Shown one piece after another: positions 20,060-28,756 of a stretch of DNA of 64,000 nt. A program made the translations under genes and the position numbers. Origin of the DNA: an uncultured Desulfobulbus sp. (GTDB lineage: Bacteria; Desulfobacterota; Desulfobulbia; Desulfobulbales; Desulfobulbaceae); the NCBI RefSeq assembly GCF_963664075.1, contig NZ_OY760916.1, positions 1,986,001-2,050,000 on the forward strand. The letters run 5' to 3'. Within the stretch, counting starts at the first letter, position 1. Every line of letters starts with the position of its first letter. The notes under the pieces were generated by a model. The model saw only the letters and a list, made by a program, of their open reading frames with translations. It did no database searches and was not told where the DNA came from.

Positions 20060-20848
20060 ATGGAACCACTACTCTCTGTTCAAGGCCTGACCATGGATTT
20101 TGGCGGCATTCGTGCCCTGGATCAGGTTGACCTGCGCATCCATCCCGGTGAAATTGTGGCATTGATCGGCCCCAACGGGGCGGGTAAAACCACTTTTTTC
20201 AACTGTCTTACCGGCATATACACTCCAACCGGGGGGGATATTCTTCTCAACCGCCAGGGGAAAACAGGTAAACGGCTCAACGGCCTCAAACCCAATAAAG
20301 TAACCGAACTCGGCCTGGCACGAACCTTTCAAAACATTCGCCTTTTTCAGAATATGAGTGTTTTGGAAAATGTGATGATTGGTCGTCATTGCCGAAGTCA
20401 TGCCAAAATATTGGGGGCTATCTTTCGCAACCCCGCCACGCTGCGCGAAGAAAAGGATATTGTTGGCACAAGCTTTGCTTTATTGGAACGAATCGGGTTG
20501 GCAGATCAGGCAAACACCTTTGCCAAAAACCTGCCCTATGGGGCGCAACGGCGTCTGGAAATCGCAAGAGCCCTTGCAACAAATCCAACGCTGTTACTCC
20601 TTGACGAACCTGCGGCTGGTATGAACCCCCAGGAGACCCTTGAGCTCAACGAGCTCATTTTTTCTATCAAGGCGGACGGGCTTTCCATTTTGCTGATCGA
20701 ACATGACATGAAGATGGTCATGACCTTATCAGATCATATCTTTGTCATGGATTACGGCCAAAAAATTGCCGAAGGCACCCCCGATGAGGTGCGCTACAAT
20801 CCGGCTGTGATTAAGGCCTACCTGGGAGAGGAGAACGTCCATGCTTGA
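20060..20848 (+). CDS. livG: Branched-chain amino acid ABC transporter ATPase LivG
   Basis: 262 aa ABC ATPase. Walker A is GPNGAGKTTFFN near residue 36, the Q-loop lies in ARTFQNIRLF, the ABC signature region is NLPYGAQRRLEIARAL and Walker B is LLLLDEPAAGMNP. The signature reads PYGAQRR rather than LSGGQ, as is usual in the LivG family. It overlaps livF by 8 bases, indicating coupled translation. Confidence 0.95.
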   Translation: MEPLLSVQGLTMDFGGIRALDQVDLRIHPGEIVALIGPNGAGKTTFFNCLTGIYTPTGGDILLNRQGKTGKRLNGLKPNKVTELGLARTFQNIRLFQNMSVLENVMIGRHCRSHAKILGAIFRNPATLREEKDIVGTSFALLERIGLADQANTFAKNLPYGAQRRLEIARALATNPTLLLLDEPAAGMNPQETLELNELIFSIKADGLSILLIEHDMKMVMTLSDHIFVMDYGQKIAEGTPDEVRYNPAVIKAYLGEENVHA

Positions 20849-21548
20849 AATCAACAACATAGACGTCTTCTACGGGAACATTCAGGCCCTGCACGGGGTG
20901 AGTTTGAGCGTCAATCAAGGAGAAATCATCACCCTGATCGGTGCCAACGGGGCGGGGAAATCCACCACGCTGATGGCTATCAGCGGCATTGTCCCTCCAC
21001 GCAGTGGTTCGATTTGCTTTGAAGGGCATGAAATCAGTGGAATGGCCCCGGATGAGATTGTCAAACTTGGCCTTTGCCAGGTACCCGAGGGACGGCATAT
21101 ATTTCCGGAACTCAGCGTTGCTGAGAATCTTGATATGGGGGCCTTTCTCAGGCATGACAGTAAAGGAATAACTCAAGATCTTGATTACATCTACGCCTTG
21201 TTTCCTATTCTTGCTAAACGTCGCCATCAACCTGGTGGCAACCTTTCCGGAGGCGAGCAGCAGATGCTTGCCATCAGTCGTGCGCTCATGTCGCGCCCCC
21301 GGCTCCTGCTCCTGGATGAACCCTCCATGGGGCTTGCGCCTTTGGTTACCAAACAGATTTTTGATATTATTCGTACAATCAACAAAGAACAACACACGAC
21401 CATCTTTCTTGTCGAACAGAATGCCAACCTTGCCTTACAGACAGCGCATCGGGGCTATGTTCTGGAAAACGGACACATGGTCATGCAGGATCAGGCGGCA
21501 ACGCTCTTAAGCGATACCGCTATTCAAAAAGCGTATCTCGGTATTTAA
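20841..21548 (+). CDS. livF: Branched-chain amino acid ABC transporter ATPase LivF
   Basis: 235 aa second ATPase of the heterodimer. Walker A GANGAGKSTTLMAI, the family signature CQVPEGRHIFPELSV, the ABC signature NLSGGEQQMLAISRAL and Walker B LLLLDEPSMGL are all intact. AGGAGA lies inside the 3' end of livG. Last gene of the liv operon; an 81-bp gap follows before the dehydrogenase gene. Confidence 0.95.
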   Translation: MLEINNIDVFYGNIQALHGVSLSVNQGEIITLIGANGAGKSTTLMAISGIVPPRSGSICFEGHEISGMAPDEIVKLGLCQVPEGRHIFPELSVAENLDMGAFLRHDSKGITQDLDYIYALFPILAKRRHQPGGNLSGGEQQMLAISRALMSRPRLLLLDEPSMGLAPLVTKQIFDIIRTINKEQHTTIFLVEQNANLALQTAHRGYVLENGHMVMQDQAATLLSDTAIQKAYLGI

Positions 21549-21629
21549 GCGAGTTGAAAGAATTGACTCCATCCGAGAGCAGAAAGGATGGCTTGAGCAT
21601 CGCAGTTACAAGCCTTCCAAAGGAATATT

Positions 21630-22637
21630 ATGAGTACAAAAATTAAGGTTGGAGTTATTGGAGTTGGCTATCTTGGACGTTTCCATGCCCAGAAATATGC
21701 GGCGATGGAACATGTCGAACTCGTCGGTGTGGCTGATGCCAGCGGCGATCGCGCCCAGGAGATAGCAGCGGAAGTTGGCACCCAGGGGTACAGCGATTAT
21801 CGTGAATTACTGCCCAAGGTAGATGCGGTTTCCATTGCGGTGCCCACCAGTCTCCACCATGAGGTCGCCCGGGCCTGTCTTGAGGCCAAGGTTGATGTCA
21901 TGCTCGAAAAACCAATCACCACCACCCTGGAAGAAGCCGACGATTTGATCCGGTTGGCTAAAGAAAACAAATGTTTACTCCAGGTTGGCCATTTAGAACG
22001 CTTTAACCCCGCGGTCATCGCCACCAAGCCCATGCTGACCCACCCCCTCTTTATTGAGGCACATCGTATTGCCGTATTCAAAGATCGGGGAACGGATGTA
22101 GATGTAGTGCTTGACCTGATGATTCACGACATTGATATCGTTTTCTCCATCGTTAACTCGCCTCTTAAATCCATTGTAACCGCCGGATCGCCGGTTGTGA
22201 CGAAACACACAGATATTGCCAACGCGCGCCTTATTTTTGAAAATGGCTGCACCGCCAATATCACCGTAAGCCGCATCTCCATGGAGAATATGCGACGCAT
22301 GCGCATCTTCCAGCCAGGGCAGTACCTCTCGGTGGACTTTGGCAAGAAAGAGGTCATGTCGGTTCGTTTGAAGCAGGGCGCACCGGGGATGACTCCCATT
22401 CCTCAAATTGAAAAAGCCGGATTTCAAGATCAAGATGCCCTTGAGCTTGAGCTGCGCGATTTTATCGACCATGTCTCTGATCGGAGCCTTCCCATGGTGA
22501 CAGGCGAGCAGGGGCGGCGTGCTTTGGATGTGGCGCTGAAGGTTGTGGCGCAGATCAAAGAAAACCGCAAACAGGTGGAAGAGATTCTGATCAATGAGGG
22601 CAAGACTGATCTGCTTGCCTATCTGGGACAGGCCTGA
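21630..22637 (+). CDS. Gfo/Idh/MocA oxidoreductase, possible UDP-GlcNAc 3-dehydrogenase (GnnA-like)
   Basis: 335 aa NAD(P)-dependent sugar oxidoreductase. N-terminal Rossmann motif VGVIGVGYLGRFHAQKY; EKP motif in MLEKPITTTLEEAD; HLERFNPAV and HDIDIVFSI in the C-terminal domain. It is followed 10 bases later by lpxB. In Acidithiobacillus and relatives a Gfo/Idh enzyme (GnnA) oxidises the 3-OH of UDP-GlcNAc, so that GnnB can aminate it before lipid A assembly. Context makes that role plausible here, but no gnnB aminotransferase is in the window, so it is inference. Confidence 0.8.
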   Translation: MSTKIKVGVIGVGYLGRFHAQKYAAMEHVELVGVADASGDRAQEIAAEVGTQGYSDYRELLPKVDAVSIAVPTSLHHEVARACLEAKVDVMLEKPITTTLEEADDLIRLAKENKCLLQVGHLERFNPAVIATKPMLTHPLFIEAHRIAVFKDRGTDVDVVLDLMIHDIDIVFSIVNSPLKSIVTAGSPVVTKHTDIANARLIFENGCTANITVSRISMENMRRMRIFQPGQYLSVDFGKKEVMSVRLKQGAPGMTPIPQIEKAGFQDQDALELELRDFIDHVSDRSLPMVTGEQGRRALDVALKVVAQIKENRKQVEEILINEGKTDLLAYLGQA

Positions 22638-22647
22638 TTCAATCTCC

Positions 22648-23811
22648 ATGGAGTCCAATCAGGAAATCATGATAGTGGCAGGAGAGGCCTCGGGCGATAT
22701 GCACGGGGCCAATCTGCTTCGGGCCATGCGGGAGATCTCGCCTGGGTTGCATTGTTCAGGCATGGGAGGCCCCGCTCTGGTGGAGGCTGGCATGGAGCTG
22801 CTTTGGGATGCAGCCTCCATTGCGGTGGTCGGTGCTTTTGAGGTAATCGCCCACCTGGGAGACATTCTCACTGCTCGCAAAACGCTGCTTCAACGCATGC
22901 GTGAGCATCGCCCAGCTCTCCTGATCCTGATCGACTATCCGGATTTCAACCTCCTGCTTGCCCGCCAGGCGAAAAAGCTGGGCATACCGGTTCTCTATTA
23001 CATCAGCCCTCAGATTTGGGCCTGGCGTAAGCGAAGGGTCCACTCCATCGCCCGACTCACCGACCGTGTTGCGGTGATCCTTCCCTTTGAGCAGGATTTT
23101 TACAAACAGTACGGCTACGAGGTCGACTTTGTCGGTCATCCGCTGATGGACACGGTCAAGCCGCAGAAAGATGAAGCAACCTTTCGCCGGGAACTGGGTG
23201 TGGATGACAAGGCTCCCCTGGTTGGCCTGTTGCCGGGAAGTAGAAGGAAGGAAATCGCCACCCTGCTGCCTATTTTTCTCCAGGCGGCAAAACGACTTGC
23301 AGAGCAGAACCCGAACCTTACTTTTCTTCTGCCCAAGGCCCCGACCATTAATCGGGAACTGCTCGATGCGCATGGCCTGGCTCAGGCACAAAAAGAACTC
23401 GATATACGTCTGATTACTGAAGATCGTTACACGATGATGAGCGCCTGCCAAGCGACAATGGCCGCCTCGGGGACGGTGCTCCTTGAGTTAGCCATACTCG
23501 GGGTCCCCACGGTGGCAACCTACCGAGTTTCCCCAATGACCTACCGACTAGGCCGTTTACTTATACGGGGAATCAAATATTTTTCTCTAGTCAACCTGAT
23601 TGGTGAGCGTGCAATCATCCCGGAGCTGCTTCAGGACGAAGTGACGCCACAACGAATTGCCCAGGAGATGGCCCCCTTGCTTGAAGAATCAGCTCAGCGC
23701 AACCTGATGCTCGATGGTTTTAACGATGTGAAAACGCGCCTGGGAGGCCCTGGAGCGTCAGAGCGGGCAGCAATGGTAGCGCTTGAGCTGCTCGACACCC
23801 ACCGTTCCTGA
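22648..23811 (+). CDS. lpxB: Lipid-A-disaccharide synthase
   Basis: Glycosyltransferase (GT19) that joins lipid X and UDP-diacylglucosamine. 387 aa from ATG 22648. Family motifs: MIVAGEASGDMHGANLLRAM at the N-terminus, GMGGPALVEAGMELL, LIDYPDFNLLLA, YYISPQIWAWRKRR and the nucleotide-binding region LPGSRRKEI. A longer frame overlaps the dehydrogenase gene and is not needed. Convergent with a small minus-strand gene 10 bases downstream. Confidence 0.96.
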   Translation: MESNQEIMIVAGEASGDMHGANLLRAMREISPGLHCSGMGGPALVEAGMELLWDAASIAVVGAFEVIAHLGDILTARKTLLQRMREHRPALLILIDYPDFNLLLARQAKKLGIPVLYYISPQIWAWRKRRVHSIARLTDRVAVILPFEQDFYKQYGYEVDFVGHPLMDTVKPQKDEATFRRELGVDDKAPLVGLLPGSRRKEIATLLPIFLQAAKRLAEQNPNLTFLLPKAPTINRELLDAHGLAQAQKELDIRLITEDRYTMMSACQATMAASGTVLLELAILGVPTVATYRVSPMTYRLGRLLIRGIKYFSLVNLIGERAIIPELLQDEVTPQRIAQEMAPLLEESAQRNLMLDGFNDVKTRLGGPGASERAAMVALELLDTHRS

Positions 23812-23821
23812 TCTTTACCCC

Positions 23822-23962
23822 TTATTCAGTATCGTCCTCTTTTTTTTCCTGCTCGTCTTTTTTCTCACTCTCATCAACGGTGCAGTAATCATTTGTGCTG
23901 TCCATGCCTGTGTGGCCGTGCCAGGCATCCTCAGCCCAATCCATCTCTTGAATCTGATTCAT
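23822..23962 (-). CDS. Small acidic protein, 46 aa, unknown function
   Basis: A 46-codon frame on the minus strand with a near-perfect Shine-Dalgarno sequence (AAGGAGG, 8 bases from the ATG at 23962). The protein begins MNQIQEMDWAEDAW, has one Cys (residue 27) and two His, and ends in a highly charged Lys/Glu/Asp tail (ESEKKDEQEKKEDDTE). No membrane segment or signal. I do not recognise it. Its length is below usual ORF cut-offs, so it is easily missed. It lies 10 bases from the lpxB stop and is convergent to it; DUF1643 lies 294 bp upstream on the same strand. Confidence 0.6.
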   Translation of the reverse strand: MNQIQEMDWAEDAWHGHTGMDSTNDYCTVDESEKKDEQEKKEDDTE

Positions 23963-24256
23963 GCTTTCCTCCTTGCAGAAAGGGGCTTAATACGATTTGG
24001 GAAAATTAGGGAGAATTGAGACGTAAACAGATAAGGTTCCTGATTTCGCCTTTTTCCATCACCAGTTATTCATGCCTCCATTGAATTCTCCTTCTCTCTT
24101 TTGCGGTGAAGCGGATGCTCTTTTTGTGTGTAACTCAAAAATTTTAAATAAACAATTGCCGAAAAACTTTGCATAGTCCGCAATATGCTCTTGCCGGATC
24201 CTTCTGAATCTCTCAATGATCTTGAATGGCAAACCAAGATGTAATGCGCCTGATCC

Positions 24257-24811
24257 TTAAAAATAGGGGAATAACGGTGCCTCAAGCTTCTGATAGAGTG
24301 GGTGCACAGGGGAGCCATTTTTGTTTTTGCCGAAACAGACCACTTGACCCGGCTCACAGACTTCACGAAGTATCTGTTCAATTTCAGGGCCGCGCCCTGA
24401 GGTGTGGCCCAGGTTCCCCCAGCTGACGACGACTATCCTTGCTTTGGCTGCAATCCGGCGAATCCAAACATCGTTTTCCGGAAGATTAACTGTCGCTTTC
24501 TTTGCCAGATCTTTAGAATAGGTACCGCGCAGGGACATGGCATTAAGCTGATAATATGCACCAACTCCCCAGTATTCCCTGGCTCGGCGAACCATGCCAT
24601 CAACGGTAGGGTCACCCACATCCTCCGCTGCGCCAGAGGGGTTCATACTTATACCGCAGGCGTAATCTTCCGGATCTCCCCAATAGCGAAACAGGGTAAA
24701 ACGGTGGGTTCTGTCTTTATTAAAAACTGTCCGTTCGACAATAAGAGGATCAACCGAAGGATCAGGTAAGGGGGCCGCAGAGCCGATGGCGGCGGTAGCA
24801 TACGTAGACAT
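24257..24811 (-). CDS. DUF1643 family protein
   Basis: 184 aa. It matches the DUF1643 pattern: FTLFRYWGD, ISMNPSGA followed by DPT, an NDxWI stretch, VSWGN and the C-terminal GKNKNGSPVHPLYQ. The family is widespread, small and of unknown biochemical function; it is often found near mobile DNA. The start is uncertain: ATG 24811 follows an in-frame GTG at 24814, and no good ribosome-binding site is visible. It faces away from the lipoprotein gene at 24907, with about 95 bases between the two starts. Confidence 0.85.
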   Translation of the reverse strand: MSTYATAAIGSAAPLPDPSVDPLIVERTVFNKDRTHRFTLFRYWGDPEDYACGISMNPSGAAEDVGDPTVDGMVRRAREYWGVGAYYQLNAMSLRGTYSKDLAKKATVNLPENDVWIRRIAAKARIVVVSWGNLGHTSGRGPEIEQILREVCEPGQVVCFGKNKNGSPVHPLYQKLEAPLFPYF

Positions 24812-24906
24812 CACAGCATCTCGTTGGTAAAATAGTCCAAATCAAATAGAGAGAGCATTACATCGTTCCCTGAGTTTTCGCAAGCACGCCCACACAGGAG
24901 CTTCCC

Positions 24907-25890
24907 ATGTCCCTTCTCCGCGTCAGGTTCATTGTTATCCTTAGCTTTTTCTTGCTGGTTTCCGGTTGCGCCAAACACACCCTCGATCCGGACGGAAAAA
25001 CACAACTTGTTCTTGCCCAAAAAAGAAAGACTAATTCCATCCTGGAAACACAAGCCCCCGCATTTTTCCTGCAAAATACACAAAATAGCTACAATCGCAT
25101 TGGCCAGGTAACTGCCCATGGCAACGCCCAGACACACCAGATCACCATCAATCCTAATCAACCTGTGTTCTATGTTACAGCCCTTCCCTTCGCCACCCCA
25201 AAAGGCTCCTATACAAATCTCATCTATCGAATACACTTTATCAAGCAACCCTTCAGCCTCTTCCCCTTTCATCTTGGAGCCGGTAATAATGTCGGTCTTT
25301 TGGTCATTCTCACCCTTGATGCAAAAGGGGATATAGTCCTTGTGACCACTGCCCAGACCTGCGGCTGTTACGCACTTACCCTGCCCACCCACGCGCTCCC
25401 ACCCAACGCCTACCCACCTCATTGGCCCCTGGAACCTAACAGCAAGATCGGGGTGTACGGAGAGGAACTCCCCTCAATTCTTCCTGCCGTCACCACCGAC
25501 GATCTGCTCACAATCACGCTGCGACCAGAAGTGCATCGAGTTATGGAAATTTCAGTTCAAAAACAAGAGCCTGTGGCCAATCAACAGGTCCATGCCAGCC
25601 TCACGGCCTTAGACGAATTAAAGAGCTTACCGCTGGACGATGGAACCACAACCAGTCTGTACTATTCACACGGCCCACTCCGTGGCCACGTAAAAGGGGC
25701 AATCAAACCCTGGGAAACGCTCTTGCTGGGTTTGGTGAGTTTTGATGTATTTGTTGGTATGGATAAGGAATATGGTGATACCGCCACAAGCGGAAACCCT
25801 TTTTACACCAGCTTGAAACTCTGGAATAGAAACATCTCAGACATGAACAATTTTGCAGGCTATCTCCGATTTAATGGGTGGCAGCTATGA
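24907..25890 (+). CDS. Putative lipoprotein, unknown function
   Basis: 327 aa. A type II signal peptide with lipobox LVSGC (Cys at residue 21) predicts membrane anchoring after lipidation. The mature part is soluble and beta-rich in look, with CGCY in the middle and no known motif I can name. Gly-Asp-rich segments occur near the C-terminus (VGMDKEYGDTATSGNPFYTS). ACAGGAG precedes the ATG. Its TGA overlaps the start of the DUF3047 gene, so it is the first gene of a three-gene operon with DUF3047 and Smr. Confidence 0.72.
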   Translation: MSLLRVRFIVILSFFLLVSGCAKHTLDPDGKTQLVLAQKRKTNSILETQAPAFFLQNTQNSYNRIGQVTAHGNAQTHQITINPNQPVFYVTALPFATPKGSYTNLIYRIHFIKQPFSLFPFHLGAGNNVGLLVILTLDAKGDIVLVTTAQTCGCYALTLPTHALPPNAYPPHWPLEPNSKIGVYGEELPSILPAVTTDDLLTITLRPEVHRVMEISVQKQEPVANQQVHASLTALDELKSLPLDDGTTTSLYYSHGPLRGHVKGAIKPWETLLLGLVSFDVFVGMDKEYGDTATSGNPFYTSLKLWNRNISDMNNFAGYLRFNGWQL

Positions 25891-26627
25891 TGAAAAAATA
25901 CTGCTACAAATTGTGGCAACCTCTTGTGCTGATTTTCTTTTTGTGTGGGCTTACTCCTTTTCGACTTTCCGCTGCCCCCCCTTCCATTTTTCTCGAAGAA
26001 AATTTTTCCAGTCTTGAGCGCTGGGCCCCTCTCTACTTTCCTAATATCGATCGTTACTCAACTTATACCGTCGGGCCCTGCGGTGACACCACCTGCCTCA
26101 GGATGGCCAGTGATAACTCTGCCTCAGGATTGGTGCTCAAAGAAAGCTTTAACGTTTACCAATATCCCCTCATCACCTGGCGCTGGAAGGTCAGCAACAT
26201 CTACAAAAAAGGTGACGCATCAAAAAAGGAGGGAGATGACTACCCAGCCCGACTTTACATCCTTTTTGCCTATGATGAGGAGGCTGCATCCTTCGGCAAA
26301 CAGCTCAAATACAACATGGCAAAGCTGATCTATGGTCAATATCCTCCAGACAGCTCCATTAGTTACATTTGGGCCAACAAACCTACCACTCTCCCCTTCA
26401 TCTTTAACGCATATACCGATCAAGCGCGTATGATCGCGGTGAGCTCAGGAAAAGACAAGGTGAATACCTGGCAGGAATACTCGGTCAATATTGTGGAAGA
26501 TTACATGACGGCTTTTGGTAAAAAACCACCGGCAACAGCAAGCCTTGCGGTTATGTGTGATTCTGACAACACTCATGAATCAGCTCAAGCCGTGATAGAA
26601 TATATTCGTATTGAGAGAAAAAAGTGA
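25887..26627 (+). CDS. DUF3047 family exported protein
   Basis: 246 aa with an N-terminal signal peptide (hydrophobic residues 8-24, cleavage near RLSAAPP). The mature domain shows the DUF3047 pattern: ITWRWKVSN, GDASKKEGDDYPARLYILFA and SISYIWANK. The family is periplasmic and uncharacterised. The start at ATG 25887 overlaps the lipoprotein stop (ATGA). Two Cys in GPCGDTTC may form a disulfide. The end overlaps the Smr gene start (GTGA). Confidence 0.85.
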   Translation: MMKKYCYKLWQPLVLIFFLCGLTPFRLSAAPPSIFLEENFSSLERWAPLYFPNIDRYSTYTVGPCGDTTCLRMASDNSASGLVLKESFNVYQYPLITWRWKVSNIYKKGDASKKEGDDYPARLYILFAYDEEAASFGKQLKYNMAKLIYGQYPPDSSISYIWANKPTTLPFIFNAYTDQARMIAVSSGKDKVNTWQEYSVNIVEDYMTAFGKKPPATASLAVMCDSDNTHESAQAVIEYIRIERKK

Positions 26628-26938
26628 ACGATTGGAGTGATGGTGAAGAAAACGAAGAGATCCCGGTTGTCCTTCCCATTGATGGCGTCCTTGACCTGCA
26701 CGCCTTCTCCCCCAAGGATGTCAAAACCCTGGTACCAGAATATCTTTCTGAATGTCAGCGTTTGGGAATAGTACAGGTGCGGATTATCCACGGCAAGGGC
26801 ACCGGCACACTGCGGCGCACGGTGCATACCTTGCTGGAAAGAATAGAAACAGTTGCAGCTTATCGTCTGGGAGACGATACCGCAGGTGGGTGGGGGGCTA
26901 CGCTGGTTACCCTTCGGGGGGAGGCGTCGTCTCCATAG
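26624..26938 (+). CDS. Smr-domain protein
   Basis: 104 aa stand-alone Smr (small MutS-related) domain: LDLHAFSPKDV at residue ~23, VRIIHGKGTGTLRRTVH in the middle and GGWGATLV near the end. Smr domains bind or nick branched DNA or cleave RNA; the substrate here is unknown. Starts at GTG 26624 inside the DUF3047 stop. Its last 32 bases overlap the 3' end of a convergent minus-strand gene. Confidence 0.88.
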   Translation: MNDWSDGEENEEIPVVLPIDGVLDLHAFSPKDVKTLVPEYLSECQRLGIVQVRIIHGKGTGTLRRTVHTLLERIETVAAYRLGDDTAGGWGATLVTLRGEASSP

Positions 26939-27416
26939 ATTCGACCAGGCCGTGCGAGGTCGCAAGCGTACGAACCTGGAGCATAAAAGTCGATGGCAGT
27001 GGCAACTCCCGCTCCTCCTGGAGAATCCCCAGGGCCTTGGCTATCAACAGTGATCCGATTGAGTGGATCCCCTCCTGGTTGTCACAGATTGTTTTCATGC
27101 GCAGAGCATCGGTGATTATGGGAACCAAATGCTGCACAGTCTCCTTAAGCTCATGGAGCTCCCGCTCCACCAACTCACGATTGGCAGTGGCAAACTCGCG
27201 AATGCCCTCATCCATGGCCTGGGTACCAAAGAGGTTATTGATCACTGCTCCTGCAAGCTGAGTATGATAGGCCTCATTTTGATCAACATAACGGTCATGC
27301 ACTTTTTCCCGCAAAACCTTAAATAAAATCATTTGAACCGTGGTCACGGCTTCCCGCATAACCGGAATCACCTTGTTATCGACCATGGGCGCATCGTTTT
27401 GTGTCTCTTGGGTCAT
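26907..27416 (-). CDS. Conserved hypothetical protein, 169 aa
   Basis: I do not recognise a family. The protein is mostly predicted helix, without signal or membrane segments, rich in Glu, Val and Leu (for example ATANRELVERELHELKETVQ). It looks like a cytoplasmic helical bundle. The start ATG 27416 overlaps the DUF493 stop by 4 bases (ATGA), so the pair is coupled. The 3' end overlaps the convergent Smr gene by 32 bases. Confidence 0.7.
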   Translation of the reverse strand: MTQETQNDAPMVDNKVIPVMREAVTTVQMILFKVLREKVHDRYVDQNEAYHTQLAGAVINNLFGTQAMDEGIREFATANRELVERELHELKETVQHLVPIITDALRMKTICDNQEGIHSIGSLLIAKALGILQEERELPLPSTFMLQVRTLATSHGLVESMETTPPPEG

Positions 27417-27676
27417 AAAACTACTCGTATTGCCGAATGATTAGAAAAAACTTCATAGAGACGGAGACGCTCTGCCTCACTGATGACCTCAATCTCCAGA
27501 TTGAGGCTTAAGTACTTTCCGCTTGAGCTGGCGTTACCTTCAGTAACCTGGCATCGCGCAATATCCACCGTCTGTTCGATCACCGCAAGTATGGCGGTAC
27601 GCTCCTCGCCAATCAGTTTATACTGCCACTGACAGGGGTAGGTAATATCGGGTTTGCACCCGTCCATACAATTCAT
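27413..27676 (-). CDS. DUF493 family protein (YbeD-like)
   Basis: 87 aa. It fits DUF493/YbeD: a YPCQWQYKLIGE start similar to the family FPCDF..KVMG, and an alternating beta-alpha pattern consistent with the ACT-like fold (LSLNLEIEVISEAERLRLYE). In E. coli YbeD lies near lipoate genes; its role is unclear. ATG 27676 is chosen because AGGAGGAG precedes it; a 16-residue longer frame is unsupported. The N-terminus has three Cys (MNCMDGCKPDITYPC). Confidence 0.83.
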   Translation of the reverse strand: MNCMDGCKPDITYPCQWQYKLIGEERTAILAVIEQTVDIARCQVTEGNASSSGKYLSLNLEIEVISEAERLRLYEVFSNHSAIRVVL

Positions 27677-27798
27677 ACATTCTCCTCCTGCGGGCTTATA
27701 CCGCAGCTTGGCTCGACTTGCCACCAGGAAATTATTTCCTTATTTTTGTTTATGAATGCTAGAATAGCATAACCAATCCCAGAAGACGGAGAGACGTT

Positions 27799-28713
27799 AT
27801 GCGTCATCAGATTTTAGTTGTGAACAGCCATTTGCAGCGGTCCGAGCTGCCACCGGAGTATTCTATAAAATTTGACATTGTAGCTGCAGCAGACGGTAAA
27901 GAGGGGCTGGCACGGCTTGCCCTTTCGTCCAAATGGGCAGCTGTTCTTGTGGCGACTCAACTTGACGATATGACAGGTCAAGCCTTCCTCAGTCAGGCGG
28001 TCACACTCACCCAAGCTGTCACCCTGCTCCTCGTTCCTGAAGATCAACTGCTTGCCAACCTGCAGTGGGCCAACTGTCGTTCTATCTTTCGCGTGGTCCC
28101 GGAAAGTACCCCCGGTGATGTGCTGGCACGAATTTTACTGGATGCAGCCCACCAGTACATCTTGATTCACCAAGAGGAAGATCTGTGGGAACGCATGAGT
28201 CAGTTGAGCCTGGTAGACCCTCTCACCGGTTGCTATTCACGCCTGACCCTGGAAGATCAGCTACGAAAAGAACTGAAGCGCTCCCAGCGTTATGGTCACC
28301 ACCTCTCCGTCATCCTCTGTGATATTGACGGACTCAAGGGCGTTAACGAATCCTTTGGCCACCGTATTGGCGATCATATTCTCACTGGCTTTGCCAACAT
28401 TGCCATGCAACAAATTCGCCGGGATATTGACACCATCACCCGCTGGGGTGAGGATGAATTCCTGATTGTCCTTCCTGAAACTACTCTCCGCGGAGCAGGA
28501 AAGGTCGCTCACCGCCTTCAGGAACAGCTTACCCAAAAAGGCAGCTTTCAGGACGGACATCAGGTAAGCTGTACCGCAAGCTTCGGAGTTGCTGGCTTTA
28601 CGCCAGATCACTCGAGTCGTAATGCCCAGATAGAAGACCTGCTACTGATAGCAAGCCGTTGCCTTATGCAGGCAAAATCGGCTGGCGGAAATCAGGTCCT
28701 TTGTTGCCCATGA
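27799..28713 (+). CDS. Diguanylate cyclase with degenerate receiver domain
   Basis: 304 aa. Residues 1-120 look like a response-regulator fold (MRHQILVVNSHLQ, AVLVATQLDDMTG) in which the acidic phosphorylation pocket is absent (VNS for VDD, ATQ for the phospho-Asp region). Residues 140-300 are a GGDEF domain: DPLTGCYSRLTLE, CDIDGLKGVNESFGHRIGD and the active loop RWGEDEF, i.e. GEDEF in place of GGDEF. The inhibitory RxxD site is present as RDID five residues before the loop. Probably makes c-di-GMP; the loop change leaves activity open. GGAGAGACGTT precedes the ATG. Confidence 0.88.
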   Translation: MRHQILVVNSHLQRSELPPEYSIKFDIVAAADGKEGLARLALSSKWAAVLVATQLDDMTGQAFLSQAVTLTQAVTLLLVPEDQLLANLQWANCRSIFRVVPESTPGDVLARILLDAAHQYILIHQEEDLWERMSQLSLVDPLTGCYSRLTLEDQLRKELKRSQRYGHHLSVILCDIDGLKGVNESFGHRIGDHILTGFANIAMQQIRRDIDTITRWGEDEFLIVLPETTLRGAGKVAHRLQEQLTQKGSFQDGHQVSCTASFGVAGFTPDHSSRNAQIEDLLLIASRCLMQAKSAGGNQVLCCP

Positions 28714-28756
28714 CACACTCAATTTCCACGATCATTGATCTTTCAACCAAAACATC

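Noticed and set aside
24070..24200. Very short minus-strand frames with AAGGAG upstream (ATG then stop after three codons)
   Set aside because: Too short to support as genes; they may be chance or leader-like, and nothing downstream requires them.
24811..25422. 203-codon minus-strand frame opposite the lipoprotein gene
   Set aside because: It is antisense to a well-supported lipoprotein gene (signal peptide, lipobox, ribosome-binding site) and shows no family features.
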